Part shown: in pieces, positions 23,904 through 32,563 of the stretch
Position numbering within the stretch: position 1 is the first letter of the stretch
Layout of the letters: every line of letters begins with the position of its first letter
Assembly (NCBI GenBank): GCA_964452575.1
Contig: CAYVMN010000009.1
Span: 1 to 39,041 of the forward strand
DNA: 39,041 nucleotides
Direction: 5' to 3'
DNA from: CAYVMN01 sp964452575
Lineage (GTDB): Bacteria; Desulfobacterota; DSM-4660; Desulfatiglandales; Desulfatiglandaceae
Program-made: the position numbers and the translations under genes
Notes under the pieces: model-generated
What the model saw: only the letters and a program-made list of their open reading frames with translations
Database searches by the model: none
Told to the model about the DNA's origin: nothing

Positions 23904-25616
23904 ATGCTCGTCCAGTTAAAAATATCCAACTTTGCCATTATCAAGAATCTGGAGATCAGCCTTAGGCCTGGTTTAAACACCATCTCTGGGGAGACAGGGG
24001 CGGGCAAGTCTATCATCATCAATGCCATGAACCTGCTCCTTGGGGCAAGGGCTTCCACGGATCTCATCCGGAGTGGATGTAAAGAGGCCACGGTTGAGGC
24101 CCTATTCTCCTTACCTGAAAACCCCTTCTTGAAAGAGACCTTATCAGGGCTTGGGATTTCATTCGACGACGAGCTCCTGATCAAGAGGAGCATCTCCAGT
24201 GAAGGGCGAAACAAGGTATTCATCAATGGCTCCCTGGCCACCTTGCAGATGTTGTCCAGCTTGGGCGCCAACCTTATTAGCATTTCGGGGCAGCATGAAC
24301 ATCAACTTCTCCTGAGACCGGAAAATCACCTCTATCTGTTGGATGAGTTCGGTGGACTCTCCCCTCAGCGGGCGGATCTGGTGGAACTGTTCACCGGCTA
24401 TCAATCGCTTGAAGACAAGATTAACCTTTTGGAAAATGAGATCAAGGAGGCCCGGGAAAGACAAGACTTGACCGTGTTCCAGATCCAAGAAATCGAAGGC
24501 GCCCAGATAAGTCCCGGAGAAGATGTGGCCTTGGCCAACGAGAAAAGGCTCCTTCAGCACGCCGAAGAGCTCCTTGAGATCATCTCTGAAGGATACCAAG
24601 ACCTCTATGAAAAGAACGACTCGGTGCTTTCTGCCATATCGCATTGCACCAAGGGTCTGGACAGGGGTGCTCAGATAGATCCAGGGCTTTCCCCAATCAG
24701 GGATGATCTTGTGGAAATTGGGGTGAGGCTGGAGGACGTTTCTCTTTCGCTAAGAGACCTTCAAAAAAAAATACAGATGGATCCCCGAAGACTTGAAGAG
24801 GTAGGAGGAAGGCTAGAACTCTTAAACAGGCTCAAGCGAAAGTATGGCCCCAGCCTGGAAGATGTCCTGAGATTCAGGGATAACCTTGCCTCAATCATGG
24901 ATGACCTGGAGGAAAAGAGGGGCGCGCTGGACCGGTTACAAGAGGAACGTCAAGGGCTGAAAAGAGACCTGATAGATGCTGCGGTCGCACTCTCCAAGCA
25001 GAGGATGGAGTGGGCCCGGGTGTTGGAAGATAAGATGGAAAGGGAACTCCATCAGCTTCATATGGAGCAAACCCGATTCCAGGTAAGATTTCTTGAAACG
25101 CCTGGAGACAATGGTGAGAGCGACAAGGATACCGCAGAGAACCTGCGGGCCGATGGCTTTGACCGCCCGGAGTTTATGATCTCCCCAAACGTGGGTGAAG
25201 AATTGAGGCCTCTTTCCAAGATAGCCTCCGGGGGAGAACTCTCGAGGATCATGCTGGCCCTGAAATCGATCCTGGCAAGGTCTGCCTCTGTTGAGACCAT
25301 CGTCTTCGACGAGGTAGATTCAGGGATAAGCGGGGCAACCGCAGAGGTGATAGGTGAAAAGCTCATGTCCCTGGCAGGCTACCATCAGATATTGTGCATC
25401 ACCCACCTGCCCCAGATCGCCAGCCAGGGGCAAAGCCACTTCCTGGTAAGGAAAGAGGTCATAGATGCCCGAACTCAAACCACCATTTCGGAGTTGGACC
25501 ATGAATCACGGATCCAGGAGATCGCCCGTCTCCTGGGCGGACGGAAAATCACTGCGGCCGCTGTGGCTCACGCAAGAGAGATGCTCGAGGGGAAGTCCGT
25601 CGATCCTAACGCCTGA
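23904..25616 (+). CDS. recN: DNA repair protein RecN
   Basis: The 570-residue SMC-like ATPase starts at the ATG of MLVQLKISNFAIIKNL; a TTG four codons earlier is ignored. The Walker A GETGAGKS lies at residues 29-36. Central coiled coils (about 150-380) follow, then the ABC signature KIASGGELSRIMLALK, Walker B with DEVDSGISG, and the ITHLPQIAS switch. RecN acts in double-strand break repair with RecA. Length matches the family. It ends tail-to-tail with the next gene, overlapping by 11 bases. No clear ribosome site precedes the ATG. Confidence 0.96.
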   Translation: MLVQLKISNFAIIKNLEISLRPGLNTISGETGAGKSIIINAMNLLLGARASTDLIRSGCKEATVEALFSLPENPFLKETLSGLGISFDDELLIKRSISSEGRNKVFINGSLATLQMLSSLGANLISISGQHEHQLLLRPENHLYLLDEFGGLSPQRADLVELFTGYQSLEDKINLLENEIKEARERQDLTVFQIQEIEGAQISPGEDVALANEKRLLQHAEELLEIISEGYQDLYEKNDSVLSAISHCTKGLDRGAQIDPGLSPIRDDLVEIGVRLEDVSLSLRDLQKKIQMDPRRLEEVGGRLELLNRLKRKYGPSLEDVLRFRDNLASIMDDLEEKRGALDRLQEERQGLKRDLIDAAVALSKQRMEWARVLEDKMERELHQLHMEQTRFQVRFLETPGDNGESDKDTAENLRADGFDRPEFMISPNVGEELRPLSKIASGGELSRIMLALKSILARSASVETIVFDEVDSGISGATAEVIGEKLMSLAGYHQILCITHLPQIASQGQSHFLVRKEVIDARTQTTISELDHESRIQEIARLLGGRKITAAAVAHAREMLEGKSVDPNA

Positions 25617-26502
25617 ACCTCACCACCTGTCCAGCGGAAAATTTCTCTCCCTTAACGGGCACTGCCAGGGAATGTTTCTCCATTACCGAGTCGACTCTAA
25701 TCTCGCCAATCCGTTCCCCCAGCTCTTGAATAGGCCTGCCGCTGGCAGATGGGATGGCTTCTCCCACAGATAGGACCTCGAAGGTCTGCCCTGGCTTCAC
25801 TCCCACTAGCTTACCCGCGTCAATCATAACCGTCTTATCCTCTACGGCCAAGATCTTACCCATCCAAGGCTGGCTCCCAAGGCCTTTCTCTGCGGCCGAG
25901 GTCACCCTCTTCAAAATTTCTGGCAGGACCTCGTCCAGACCCTTATTAATGATTCCCTTTTCATCTCGCCCCTCCGCATCCTTTACCGGGATCGAGAACT
26001 CTTCAGATTCAATCTGTGTCATTGAGAAGGTCTTGGTTATGATGTCCACCACATTCACGCCCATGGAGACGTTATAGAATCTCTTATTGCTCCTGAAAGG
26101 CCAAATACCACTCTTCCTCGTGGTGACCTCAATGGGATTCATAACCCCTATTACAAGGGCATTCATACCCATACCTTCCGCGACCTCAACGAGCCTTGAA
26201 GTTGTCACCACCCCGAATAAGGGCGAGGTCATTGACATGGTTGCGCCTTCGGGCGGAGTGTACACCAAGAGATGAGGTGAACTTTTCAGTGATTTCCTGA
26301 AGTCCCTGTCCAGTTTCCTGGCCCTTTCGCCCTCAATCGGTGCCTGATTCACGAGCGGGAAAACCATAACCTTCTTTTTGAGCTCAGGCCCTTTAGGAAT
26401 TACCGGGCTGACCAGAGACCTTATCGTGCTGCAACCACAGGCTACGATCAGAAAAAGAAATACTACCGCCAAAGAGAAGACCACAAAATATTTACGGCAC
26501 AC
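25606..26502 (-). CDS. Lipoprotein with CsgG/FlgT-like domains
   Basis: The start is placed at GTG 26502, preceded by AGGAG 7 bases upstream, giving 298 residues; a longer frame runs into the acylphosphatase gene. The N-terminus is a lipoprotein signal with candidate lipobox cysteines in IVACGC (about residues 20-24). A domain with VMVFPLVNQAP and a LDRDFRKSLKSSP helix resembles the CsgG/FlgT middle fold, and the C-terminal 85 residues (GKILAVEDKTVMIDAGKLVGVKPGQTFEVLSVGE...IGEIRVDSVMEKHSLA) resemble the FlgT C-terminal beta domain. It is likely an outer-membrane lipoprotein; whether it serves a flagellum, pili or something else cannot be told here. Confidence 0.7.
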   Translation of the reverse strand: MCRKYFVVFSLAVVFLFLIVACGCSTIRSLVSPVIPKGPELKKKVMVFPLVNQAPIEGERARKLDRDFRKSLKSSPHLLVYTPPEGATMSMTSPLFGVVTTSRLVEVAEGMGMNALVIGVMNPIEVTTRKSGIWPFRSNKRFYNVSMGVNVVDIITKTFSMTQIESEEFSIPVKDAEGRDEKGIINKGLDEVLPEILKRVTSAAEKGLGSQPWMGKILAVEDKTVMIDAGKLVGVKPGQTFEVLSVGEAIPSASGRPIQELGERIGEIRVDSVMEKHSLAVPVKGEKFSAGQVVRFRR

Positions 26503-26512
26503 CAAATGTCTC

Positions 26513-26791
26513 CTAGAAAACGATCTCAAAGGACTTGGGCCTCCCTTGCCACTCCTCGTGGCTCTCATGGACTCTGGAGACCCTTGCGCCAGGCGGGCCA
26601 TCATGACACCAGGAAACCAGTTCCCTGACCCGATCTTCGGGCCCTTCTGCAACAACCTCCACCGTTCCATCGCGTTGATTTTTCACCCAGCCATAGACAC
26701 CTAAGGCCGTGGCCTCTCTGCGTGTGGAGTCTCTGAACCAGACCCCTTGGACTCTCCCTTCAATGATGAGGCGAACTCTGATATTATCCAT
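26513..26791 (-). CDS. acyP: Acylphosphatase
   Basis: The 92-residue enzyme matches the acylphosphatase family over its whole length: GRVQGVWFRDSTRREA with the catalytic Arg20 and GWVKNQRDGTVEVVAEG with catalytic Asn38. It hydrolyses carboxyl-phosphate bonds in small molecules such as acetyl phosphate. The gene starts 24 bases after the ligA relic ends and stops 10 bases before the start of the lipoprotein gene, so all three are likely on one transcript. Confidence 0.94.
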   Translation of the reverse strand: MDNIRVRLIIEGRVQGVWFRDSTRREATALGVYGWVKNQRDGTVEVVAEGPEDRVRELVSWCHDGPPGARVSRVHESHEEWQGRPKSFEIVF

Positions 26792-26815
26792 TCGTTACCC
26801 CCTGCCTATTCTTTT

Positions 26816-27889
26816 CCCAATAGCCCCAACAACTCATCCTCTTGGAGGACGGCAACATTCAACTCAGCTGCCTTTCGCGGCTTTAAACCGTACGTCAGCC
26901 TTGATGACTTTCGTTGTCTCTTAGGTGGGTCTGAATTTATATGCAAGCGCCCACCGCGGGCCTCTGGACCTCCGACCCAGTCTTGCCTGCAATTTCAGTT
27001 GATTGACGTTGATCACGGCCCCGTCGATATCATAAGGAAACTGGGATCGAATCTCTTCCAGATGATGACAGTACTCAATCACCTCACCCACTGTGCCGCA
27101 TACCCGGATATAGGGCCTGTTGACCCTGAGACCCCATTGCTGAAGGGAAACCATCAATTCATAATGGGTGTTAAAAAGGGATGTACTTATCTCCCCCACG
27201 CCGTAACAGAACATGTTAAGCGATCTCTTCGCGGTAATCCTCGGGTCCAGCTGCCTTAAGGATGCGGCGGCCGCGTTCCTGGGGTTGGCAAATTCCGGTA
27301 GGGCCTTTTCAAGCCTGGACCTGTTTAATAGCTCAAAGGCCTCTTTCTCCATATACACTTCACCCCTCACCTCTACCAGGTCTGGTATAGGGCTTCCATC
27401 CTTTGGTAGGGTCAGGGTCAAGGGGACCGTCAAAATGGTCTTTATGTTTGGAGTGATATCCTCTCCAACATAGCCATCGCCTCGGGTGGACCCCACCGTC
27501 AGCCTTGCCTTCTGATACACCAGTTCAATGGCGAGGCCGTCAATCTTTGGCTCGACCGTGTATTCCACATCGGAATCATCCCCCAGGAGTCTCTTGAGCC
27601 TCGTGTCAAAATCCCTTATATCCTGAGCCCGGAACCCATTTTCAAGGCTGAGCATGGGCAGGCGATGCCTTGCCTCTGAAAAGGCCTCCTGCGGCTCTAC
27701 TCCAATCCCCTGTGTGGGTGAATCGGGTGTTACCAGTTCGGGGTACTGCCCTTCCAGCTCAACCAACCGTTGGAAGAGCATGTTGTATTCGGCATCTGAG
27801 ATCTCGGGATCATCCAGGGCATAGTAACGGTGGTTATGGCACCTGATCTTTTCCCTTAACTCTTCGATCTCTCTTTTGGTCTTTTCCAT
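26816..27889 (-). pseudogene. ligA: NAD-dependent DNA ligase, internally deleted
   Basis: An intact 322-codon frame (27889-26921) encodes only the Ia and adenylation domains: the NHRYYALDDPEISDAEYN start, the catalytic EPKIDG (Lys115), SLENGF, ANPRNAAAAS, and the end of the domain at PRWALAYKF. It then stops at TAA. A normal LigA has about 670 residues with OB, zinc, HhH and BRCT domains. Just past the stop the same frame reads ETTKVI, like the usual continuation, and then a different frame reads KAAELNVAVLQEDELLGLLGKE (ending at TAG 26818-26816), which is the C-terminal end of a LigA BRCT domain. About 300 codons have therefore been lost internally. The remaining ORF might still be expressed. 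Confidence 0.75.
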
Positions 27890-28979
27890 CTTCTCTGCCA
27901 GCGAAAAAGGCGTCTCCGCCTATTGGCTCCAGACGATCCAGTTTTCTTCGTCTGACTGCCTCCACAAGCCCAAAGCACCCGGTTAACATCATGTCCCCAA
28001 AAGGGGCAGCCATATGTCCTCTTAGGCTCGGAAACTTCTCCCTGTTTGGACCTGTCATTGTCAGATGTTTGAAAAGGCTCACCTTCCTGGCCCCAGGAGT
28101 CACCTGACATCCGTGACCCATATCTTCAAATATCTCCTGATTGGTAAGCCCCTCCTCGCGGAATCGGTCCAGATGATCCTTCAGTTTCACAGGGGTCAGT
28201 AAGGAGGTGTGGTGCTCGTAAATCCCCCATATCTCCTGACCTTTGACCAGGGCCGCCACCGTGTGTTCATTGCCGATATTGACAATGGTGACCCCTTCTT
28301 TCCCCTTGGAAGCAGTCCACGGATCTTGAAGAGCACCAAGTATGGCCGAGGCGCTGGTATCCATTACCCACGCCCCCCGTACACTTTCAACGACCGACTT
28401 CATCCGGGTAAGGTGTTCGGGAGGGGTTTGATAGAGTAAACTCTCAAGGCCCTCTCCTGAGTCGAGCAGGCCTTTCCACTGCCTAAACCTGAAGGCCCTG
28501 TTGCTTCCCGTAGGCGAAAAACCGTGGTCCTGGACCGAAATCGCAACGATTCCAGGGACAGCCACGTGGAAAAGCCCAAGGGTGCCCTGGATGGCCTCGA
28601 TGTCAATATCACCCATCTCAAGCTCGGTGAGGGGCTCGGCCTCTGGTCTGCTATCAACTATCTGAACGCCCATAGCCTTTACCTTATCGAGGTCATCATG
28701 AAAAGTGAGTGCTGCCTCCCTCATGGCAAAGAGCTTCAGCCCTGCCTTCAAGTGCCTTCTAGCAGCACGTGTGCATGGTCCCCCGCCCATTGTCCTGCCA
28801 GTTAGGAAGATGTGATACCCCTTTTCGGTTGCTCGCTCTATCAGCGAGGCCATGGCTGAGGTTGCTGAGGGAAGGATCATCTTTGGGCAGTTTTCTGGGG
28901 TAGTCCCCTGCTGCCAGACAAGGATGTCCTGGGTACCGCTACCCACATCTATGGCCAGAACACCCTGTGATATATCCAT
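27834..28979 (-). CDS. DUF1786 family protein, pyruvate formate-lyase activator-like in name only
   Basis: The start is the ATG of MDISQGVLAIDVGSGTQDILVW, preceded by AAGGAAAGG, giving 381 residues. The AIDVGSGTQDILV start and GRTMGGGPCTRAARRHLKAG are, as I recall, the signature of DUF1786; such proteins are often labelled as formate-lyase activators but have no radical-SAM cysteine motif. The N-terminal DxGSGTQD loop and the later TIVNIGNEHTVAAL segment resemble the phosphate loops of the actin/hexokinase ATPase fold. No function is known to me. Its end overlaps the ligA start by 56 bases. Confidence 0.7.
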   Translation of the reverse strand: MDISQGVLAIDVGSGTQDILVWQQGTTPENCPKMILPSATSAMASLIERATEKGYHIFLTGRTMGGGPCTRAARRHLKAGLKLFAMREAALTFHDDLDKVKAMGVQIVDSRPEAEPLTELEMGDIDIEAIQGTLGLFHVAVPGIVAISVQDHGFSPTGSNRAFRFRQWKGLLDSGEGLESLLYQTPPEHLTRMKSVVESVRGAWVMDTSASAILGALQDPWTASKGKEGVTIVNIGNEHTVAALVKGQEIWGIYEHHTSLLTPVKLKDHLDRFREEGLTNQEIFEDMGHGCQVTPGARKVSLFKHLTMTGPNREKFPSLRGHMAAPFGDMMLTGCFGLVEAVRRRKLDRLEPIGGDAFFAGREDGKDQKRDRRVKGKDQVP

Positions 28980-29010
28980 CTGCACCTTTCCTTCACAAAA
29001 ACATATTGGG

Positions 29011-29775
29011 TCAAATTGCCTGAGAGCAGGAAGTTGCCAGGTCAAGCAGGGCCTTTCCTGCCGTTCTCGAGGCCTCTTTGAGTTGAGGATTGGAAAACCC
29101 GTGCCGCCACTTGAGATCAAAGAGTTCGTCTGAAACAACAAGCAACCCTGCCATTGAAACCGCTCGGTAGAGGGCCACGGTCATAAGGGCCGAGATCTCC
29201 ATCTCCACAGCCAGGATACCCCGCGCCTGGTAAGTCTTTATCTTGCTTGGAGTCTCTCTGTAGATGGCGTCGGTAGTCCACACCGTTCCTTTGGAAAAAG
29301 GGAACCCTTTTCGTCCCAATTCCTTCTCTAACATCTGGTTTAGTCTTTTATCCGATTCAGGGCTCATTGCACCCAAAGGATAATGAGGGGATGTCCCCTC
29401 CTCAGATATTGCCGCGGTTGGAACCAAAATATGACCGATACGTAAATCGGCTTGTAGTGATCCGCACCATCCCAGGACCCAGATCCTCTTCGCTCCCAGA
29501 GCTATGAGCTTCTCCATGGCAATGACCGCATGAGGGGCCCCGAGAAAAGGACCGCAAAGGGTCAGATGGACATCAGCCCTGCACTCCGTTCGGTATAATC
29601 GGTACAGGCCCATCTTGGAGAAGACAACTTCTTTTGCCTCAGTAATCTTAATAAGGTAATCCAGCTCCGAGGGGACAATGACCATCAAGGCATCAGGTCC
29701 CACAAACGGGTCTCTTTTCCCCTTCCTAGGCCTGATAATTCCCTCTTCACCCCCCAGTTCCATATTCAAGGTCAT
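29011..29775 (-). CDS. Nucleoside phosphorylase (uridine/purine phosphorylase family)
   Basis: The 254-residue protein carries the NP-1 fold motifs: CGPFLGAPHAVIAMEKLIALGAKRIWVLGWCGSL (phosphate/ribose site region) and AVEMEISALMTVA, the ribose-binding Glu-Met-Glu segment of uridine phosphorylase-type enzymes. It cleaves a nucleoside with phosphate to base and ribose-1-phosphate; the substrate is uncertain. ATG 29775 is used; a GTG at 29787 and an ATG at 29763 are alternatives and no start has a good ribosome site. It lies 31 bases before the DUF1786 gene on the same strand. Confidence 0.85.
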   Translation of the reverse strand: MTLNMELGGEEGIIRPRKGKRDPFVGPDALMVIVPSELDYLIKITEAKEVVFSKMGLYRLYRTECRADVHLTLCGPFLGAPHAVIAMEKLIALGAKRIWVLGWCGSLQADLRIGHILVPTAAISEEGTSPHYPLGAMSPESDKRLNQMLEKELGRKGFPFSKGTVWTTDAIYRETPSKIKTYQARGILAVEMEISALMTVALYRAVSMAGLLVVSDELFDLKWRHGFSNPQLKEASRTAGKALLDLATSCSQAI

Positions 29776-29920
29776 GCCCTGGCCCACTCAATATTCTCTC
29801 TTATATCCCCCAATTGGCCCTTGCCTGGCCGGGGATTTTAGGGCTTCTGATTTCCCATGGCAACCCCTAAATCATGGGCGTTCAAGTATCTATCAAGTAA
29901 AGATCTTTTTGCGGGAAAAA

Positions 29921-29937
29921 CCTTGAACCTGTGAACG
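29921..29937. repeat. Single copy of the ACCTGTGAACG repeat
   Basis: CCTTGAACCTGTGAACG is identical over 17 bases to 23874-23890. It lies in the 309-base gap between the nucleoside phosphorylase and ffh genes, without a visible inverted partner nearby. Confidence 0.55.
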
Positions 29938-30020
29938 CTTAAGAATATTTTGATGGAAAGATGATGAAACTATGATAGTATTAGCTAAAATTTTGATTCG
30001 CAAGTGAATTGGAATTTTCA

Positions 30021-30050
30021 TTGACAATCAGATCAAATTAAATTTATATT
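30021..30050 (+). promoter_or_regulatory. Candidate sigma-70 promoter of ffh
   Basis: A perfect TTGACA (30021-30026) is followed after 18 bases by TATATT (30045-30050), with an alternative TTATAT at 17-base spacing. The region is AT-rich and the start would be near 30057, about 28 bases before the ffh ATG. The rest of the 29776-30084 gap holds the single repeat copy and no ORF. Confidence 0.65.
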
Positions 30051-30084
30051 AAAAAATTCGACTAATTTAGGATTGGCCCTGGTT

Positions 30085-31410
30085 ATGTTTGAGGCATTGA
30101 CGGAAAGACTAGACGGGATATTTAGGAAGATCACCGGTCGGGGGAGGTTGAGCGAAGCCAACATCCAGGACGCCTTAAAAGAGGTACGTCTGGCACTGCT
30201 AGAAGCGGATGTCAACTACAAGGTGGTCAAGAAATTTGTGGAAGACATACGTCAGCGTGCCTTGGGGCAGGAAGTCATTGGGAGTTTGACGCCTGGACAG
30301 CAGCTAATAAAAATCGTTAATGAAGAGCTTACAAGTCTAATGGGTGAGGCCCGGCAAGGCTTAAAGCTTGCGGGAAAATCGCCCCATTCGGTGATGCTTG
30401 TAGGCTTACAGGGCTCCGGTAAGACCACAACTGCAGCCAAGTTGGCCAGGTATCTTTACAGACAGGGGAGGCACCCTTACCTTGTGCCTGCTGACATTTA
30501 CAGGCCAGCGGCAATAGAACAGCTAAAGAAATTGAGCACGCAGATCGATGTGCCCATCTACAGGGCAGATCCGGATCAAAGTCCGGAAGACATCTGCGTG
30601 GATGCCCTGACTAAGGCTGGAGGAGAAGGCGCGGATGTCTTAGTTGTTGATACGGCCGGCCGGCTTCACATCGATGAGGCCTTGATGGAGGAACTCGTCA
30701 GGATCAAGGCAAGGATCAGCCCTGATGAGATCCTTCTGGTAGCTGATGCCATGACAGGCCAGGACGCCGTCAATGTCTCGAAACACTTCGACGAGACCTT
30801 GGATATCACCGGTGTCATCCTTTCCAAAATGGAGGGTGATGCGAGAGGTGGTGCGGCCTTGTCCATCAGGGCAGTGACCGGCAAACCAATCAAATTTATT
30901 GGCGTGGGAGAGAAGATTGATGCACTGGAGCCCTTTCACCCTGAGAGAATGGCGTCTCAAATCCTGGGGATGGGAGACGTGCTTTCCCTGATCGAAAAGG
31001 CCCAGATGGAGTTTGATGAAAAAGAGGCCTTAAAGCTAGAGAAAAAACTAAAGAAAAGCGAATTCGACCTGGAGGACTTCCAAACTCAGTTAAAGCAAAT
31101 GAAGAAGCTGGGCTCTCTTGAGCAGATACTTGGTATGCTGCCAGGGATGGGGCAGCTTAAGAGACTAAAGCAACTTAAGCCGGACGAAAAGGAATTAGTT
31201 AAGGTGGAGGCCATTATAAACTCCATGACCAGGGAGGAGAGGCGGAAATATAAGATCATAAATGGAAGCAGGAGGCGCAGAATAGCAAAGGGTAGCGGAA
31301 CTACCGTACAGGATGTAAATCGTCTTTTGAAGAATTTCACTCAAACAAAAAGGATGATGGAACGCTTTACTAAAAGTGGCAATACACAAATTCCCTCTTT
31401 CTTGGGATGA
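30085..31410 (+). CDS. ffh: Signal recognition particle protein Ffh
   Basis: The 441-residue GTPase has the N domain (1-95), the G domain with GLQGSGKTTT (107-116), DTAGRLHID, the GDARGGAAL guanine-side motif, and a methionine-rich C-terminal M domain with LGMLPGMGQL. It binds 4.5S RNA and signal peptides and targets membrane proteins. The ATG at 30085 (MFEALTERLDGIF) is the family start; a TTG four codons earlier is less likely. It opens the rpsP-trmD-rplS block, a common arrangement. Confidence 0.97.
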   Translation: MFEALTERLDGIFRKITGRGRLSEANIQDALKEVRLALLEADVNYKVVKKFVEDIRQRALGQEVIGSLTPGQQLIKIVNEELTSLMGEARQGLKLAGKSPHSVMLVGLQGSGKTTTAAKLARYLYRQGRHPYLVPADIYRPAAIEQLKKLSTQIDVPIYRADPDQSPEDICVDALTKAGGEGADVLVVDTAGRLHIDEALMEELVRIKARISPDEILLVADAMTGQDAVNVSKHFDETLDITGVILSKMEGDARGGAALSIRAVTGKPIKFIGVGEKIDALEPFHPERMASQILGMGDVLSLIEKAQMEFDEKEALKLEKKLKKSEFDLEDFQTQLKQMKKLGSLEQILGMLPGMGQLKRLKQLKPDEKELVKVEAIINSMTREERRKYKIINGSRRRRIAKGSGTTVQDVNRLLKNFTQTKRMMERFTKSGNTQIPSFLG

Positions 31411-31486
31411 TTGTTTTTCAACTTAAGTTCAAAGGATAGCGAATTATTTCCACAAATCGCAATGGGACAGGGGGTTACAGAGGCAT

Positions 31487-31750
31487 ATGGCAGTTAGGAT
31501 TAGGCTGGCAAGAATGGGGACCAAGAAGAAACCGTTTTATCGTCTGGTAGCAGCTGATTCGGAGGCGCCGCGCGATGGGAAATTCCTGGAGATACTGGGA
31601 TATTATAACCCGATGAAAGATCCGGCGGAGATAAAGGTCCACGAAGATAAGGTGACATACTGGCTCGAAAAGGGGGCACTTATCTCCGAATCTGCTAGTG
31701 CCCTCTTAAAGAGGCAGGGATCAGTGAAATCCCATTCAAAGGCAAACTGA
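31487..31750 (+). CDS. rpsP: 30S ribosomal protein S16
   Basis: The 87-residue product matches S16 along its length (MAVRIRLARMGTKKKPFYRLVAADSEAPRDGKFLEILGYYNP). It is an early-assembly protein of the 30S body. Start is ATG after GGGACAGGGGG. It lies 76 bases after ffh, and the rpsP-khpA-rimM-trmD-rplS order that follows is a textbook operon. Confidence 0.97.
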   Translation: MAVRIRLARMGTKKKPFYRLVAADSEAPRDGKFLEILGYYNPMKDPAEIKVHEDKVTYWLEKGALISESASALLKRQGSVKSHSKAN

Positions 31751-31790
31751 GACAACGTGGTGGTGAAATCAAAGACGGAGGTGAATCGAG

Positions 31791-32021
31791 ATGAAGGAGT
31801 TGATTGCATACATCGCCAAAGCGCTAGTAGACAGGCCCGAAGAAGTCTTCGTCACTGAAATAGAGGGTGAGCAGACCTCTGTTATTGAGTTAAAGGTCGC
31901 CAAGGAAGATCTTGGGAAGGTCATTGGGAAGCAAGGCCGCACAGCCAGGGCCATGAGGACGATTCTGAGCGCTGCCTCCACTAAGATAAACAAACGATCT
32001 GTTCTGGAAATTATTGAGTAG
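31791..32021 (+). CDS. khpA: KH-domain RNA-binding protein KhpA
   Basis: The 76-residue protein is a single KH domain with the GKVIGKQGRTARAMRTIL loop (GxxG plus helix). KhpA-type proteins bind RNA, and in Gram-positives act with KhpB in cell-size control; their role in Desulfobacterota is not established. GACGGAGGTGAATCGAG gives a good ribosome site. It ends two bases before the rimM start. Confidence 0.93.
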   Translation: MKELIAYIAKALVDRPEEVFVTEIEGEQTSVIELKVAKEDLGKVIGKQGRTARAMRTILSAASTKINKRSVLEIIE

Positions 32022-32023
32022 TC

Positions 32024-32563
32024 TTGAGACAGGTTTCACCTGGAAGCTTGCACCTTGTGGGCAAGGTAATTAGTCTCCATGGCCTTGAAGGTGTGCTAAG
32101 GATTCTCTCCTATGCGGACTCAGAAAGGTCGTTCCTGGATAGCGGCAGCGTGTTCCTCAGGACCATATCCGGCGAAATCCTTGAGTACGCTGTAAGGTCC
32201 GTAAGGCCTCATAAAAAGCATTTTTTGATGGAGCTTGAAGGATTGACCTCCTCTGATCAGGCGGAGGCGTATAGGGGGGCAGAAATCCTCATATGGCGAC
32301 ATAGCCTCGTGCGAAAAGGGGATGAGTTTTTTTGGTTCGAGCTGCTGGGGATAAAGGTTTACATGGATACAGGAGAGTACTTAGGCGTCATCTCTCAGAT
32401 CATACCAACCGGCAGCAACGATATATATGTGGTCACGAAGGGAAGCCAGGAGATCCTGGTCCCTGCCACTCATGAGGTTGTCCATGAGATTGATTTAGAG
32501 AGTGGACAGATGACTATTTCTGAATCTGAAATGGAGGGACTTTTTGGCTTGAATGCGGTTTGA
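32024..32563 (+). CDS. rimM: Ribosome maturation factor RimM
   Basis: The 179-residue protein has the RimM N-terminal barrel (VGKVISLHGLEGVLRILSY) and the PRC-type C-terminal domain (FFWFELLGIKVYMDTGEYLGVISQIIPTGSND and EILVPA). It helps assemble the 30S head around S19. The start is a TTG, 2 bases after the khpA stop; no ATG exists near the conserved region, so translation is probably coupled to khpA. It overlaps trmD by 11 bases. Confidence 0.92.
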   Translation: MRQVSPGSLHLVGKVISLHGLEGVLRILSYADSERSFLDSGSVFLRTISGEILEYAVRSVRPHKKHFLMELEGLTSSDQAEAYRGAEILIWRHSLVRKGDEFFWFELLGIKVYMDTGEYLGVISQIIPTGSNDIYVVTKGSQEILVPATHEVVHEIDLESGQMTISESEMEGLFGLNAV

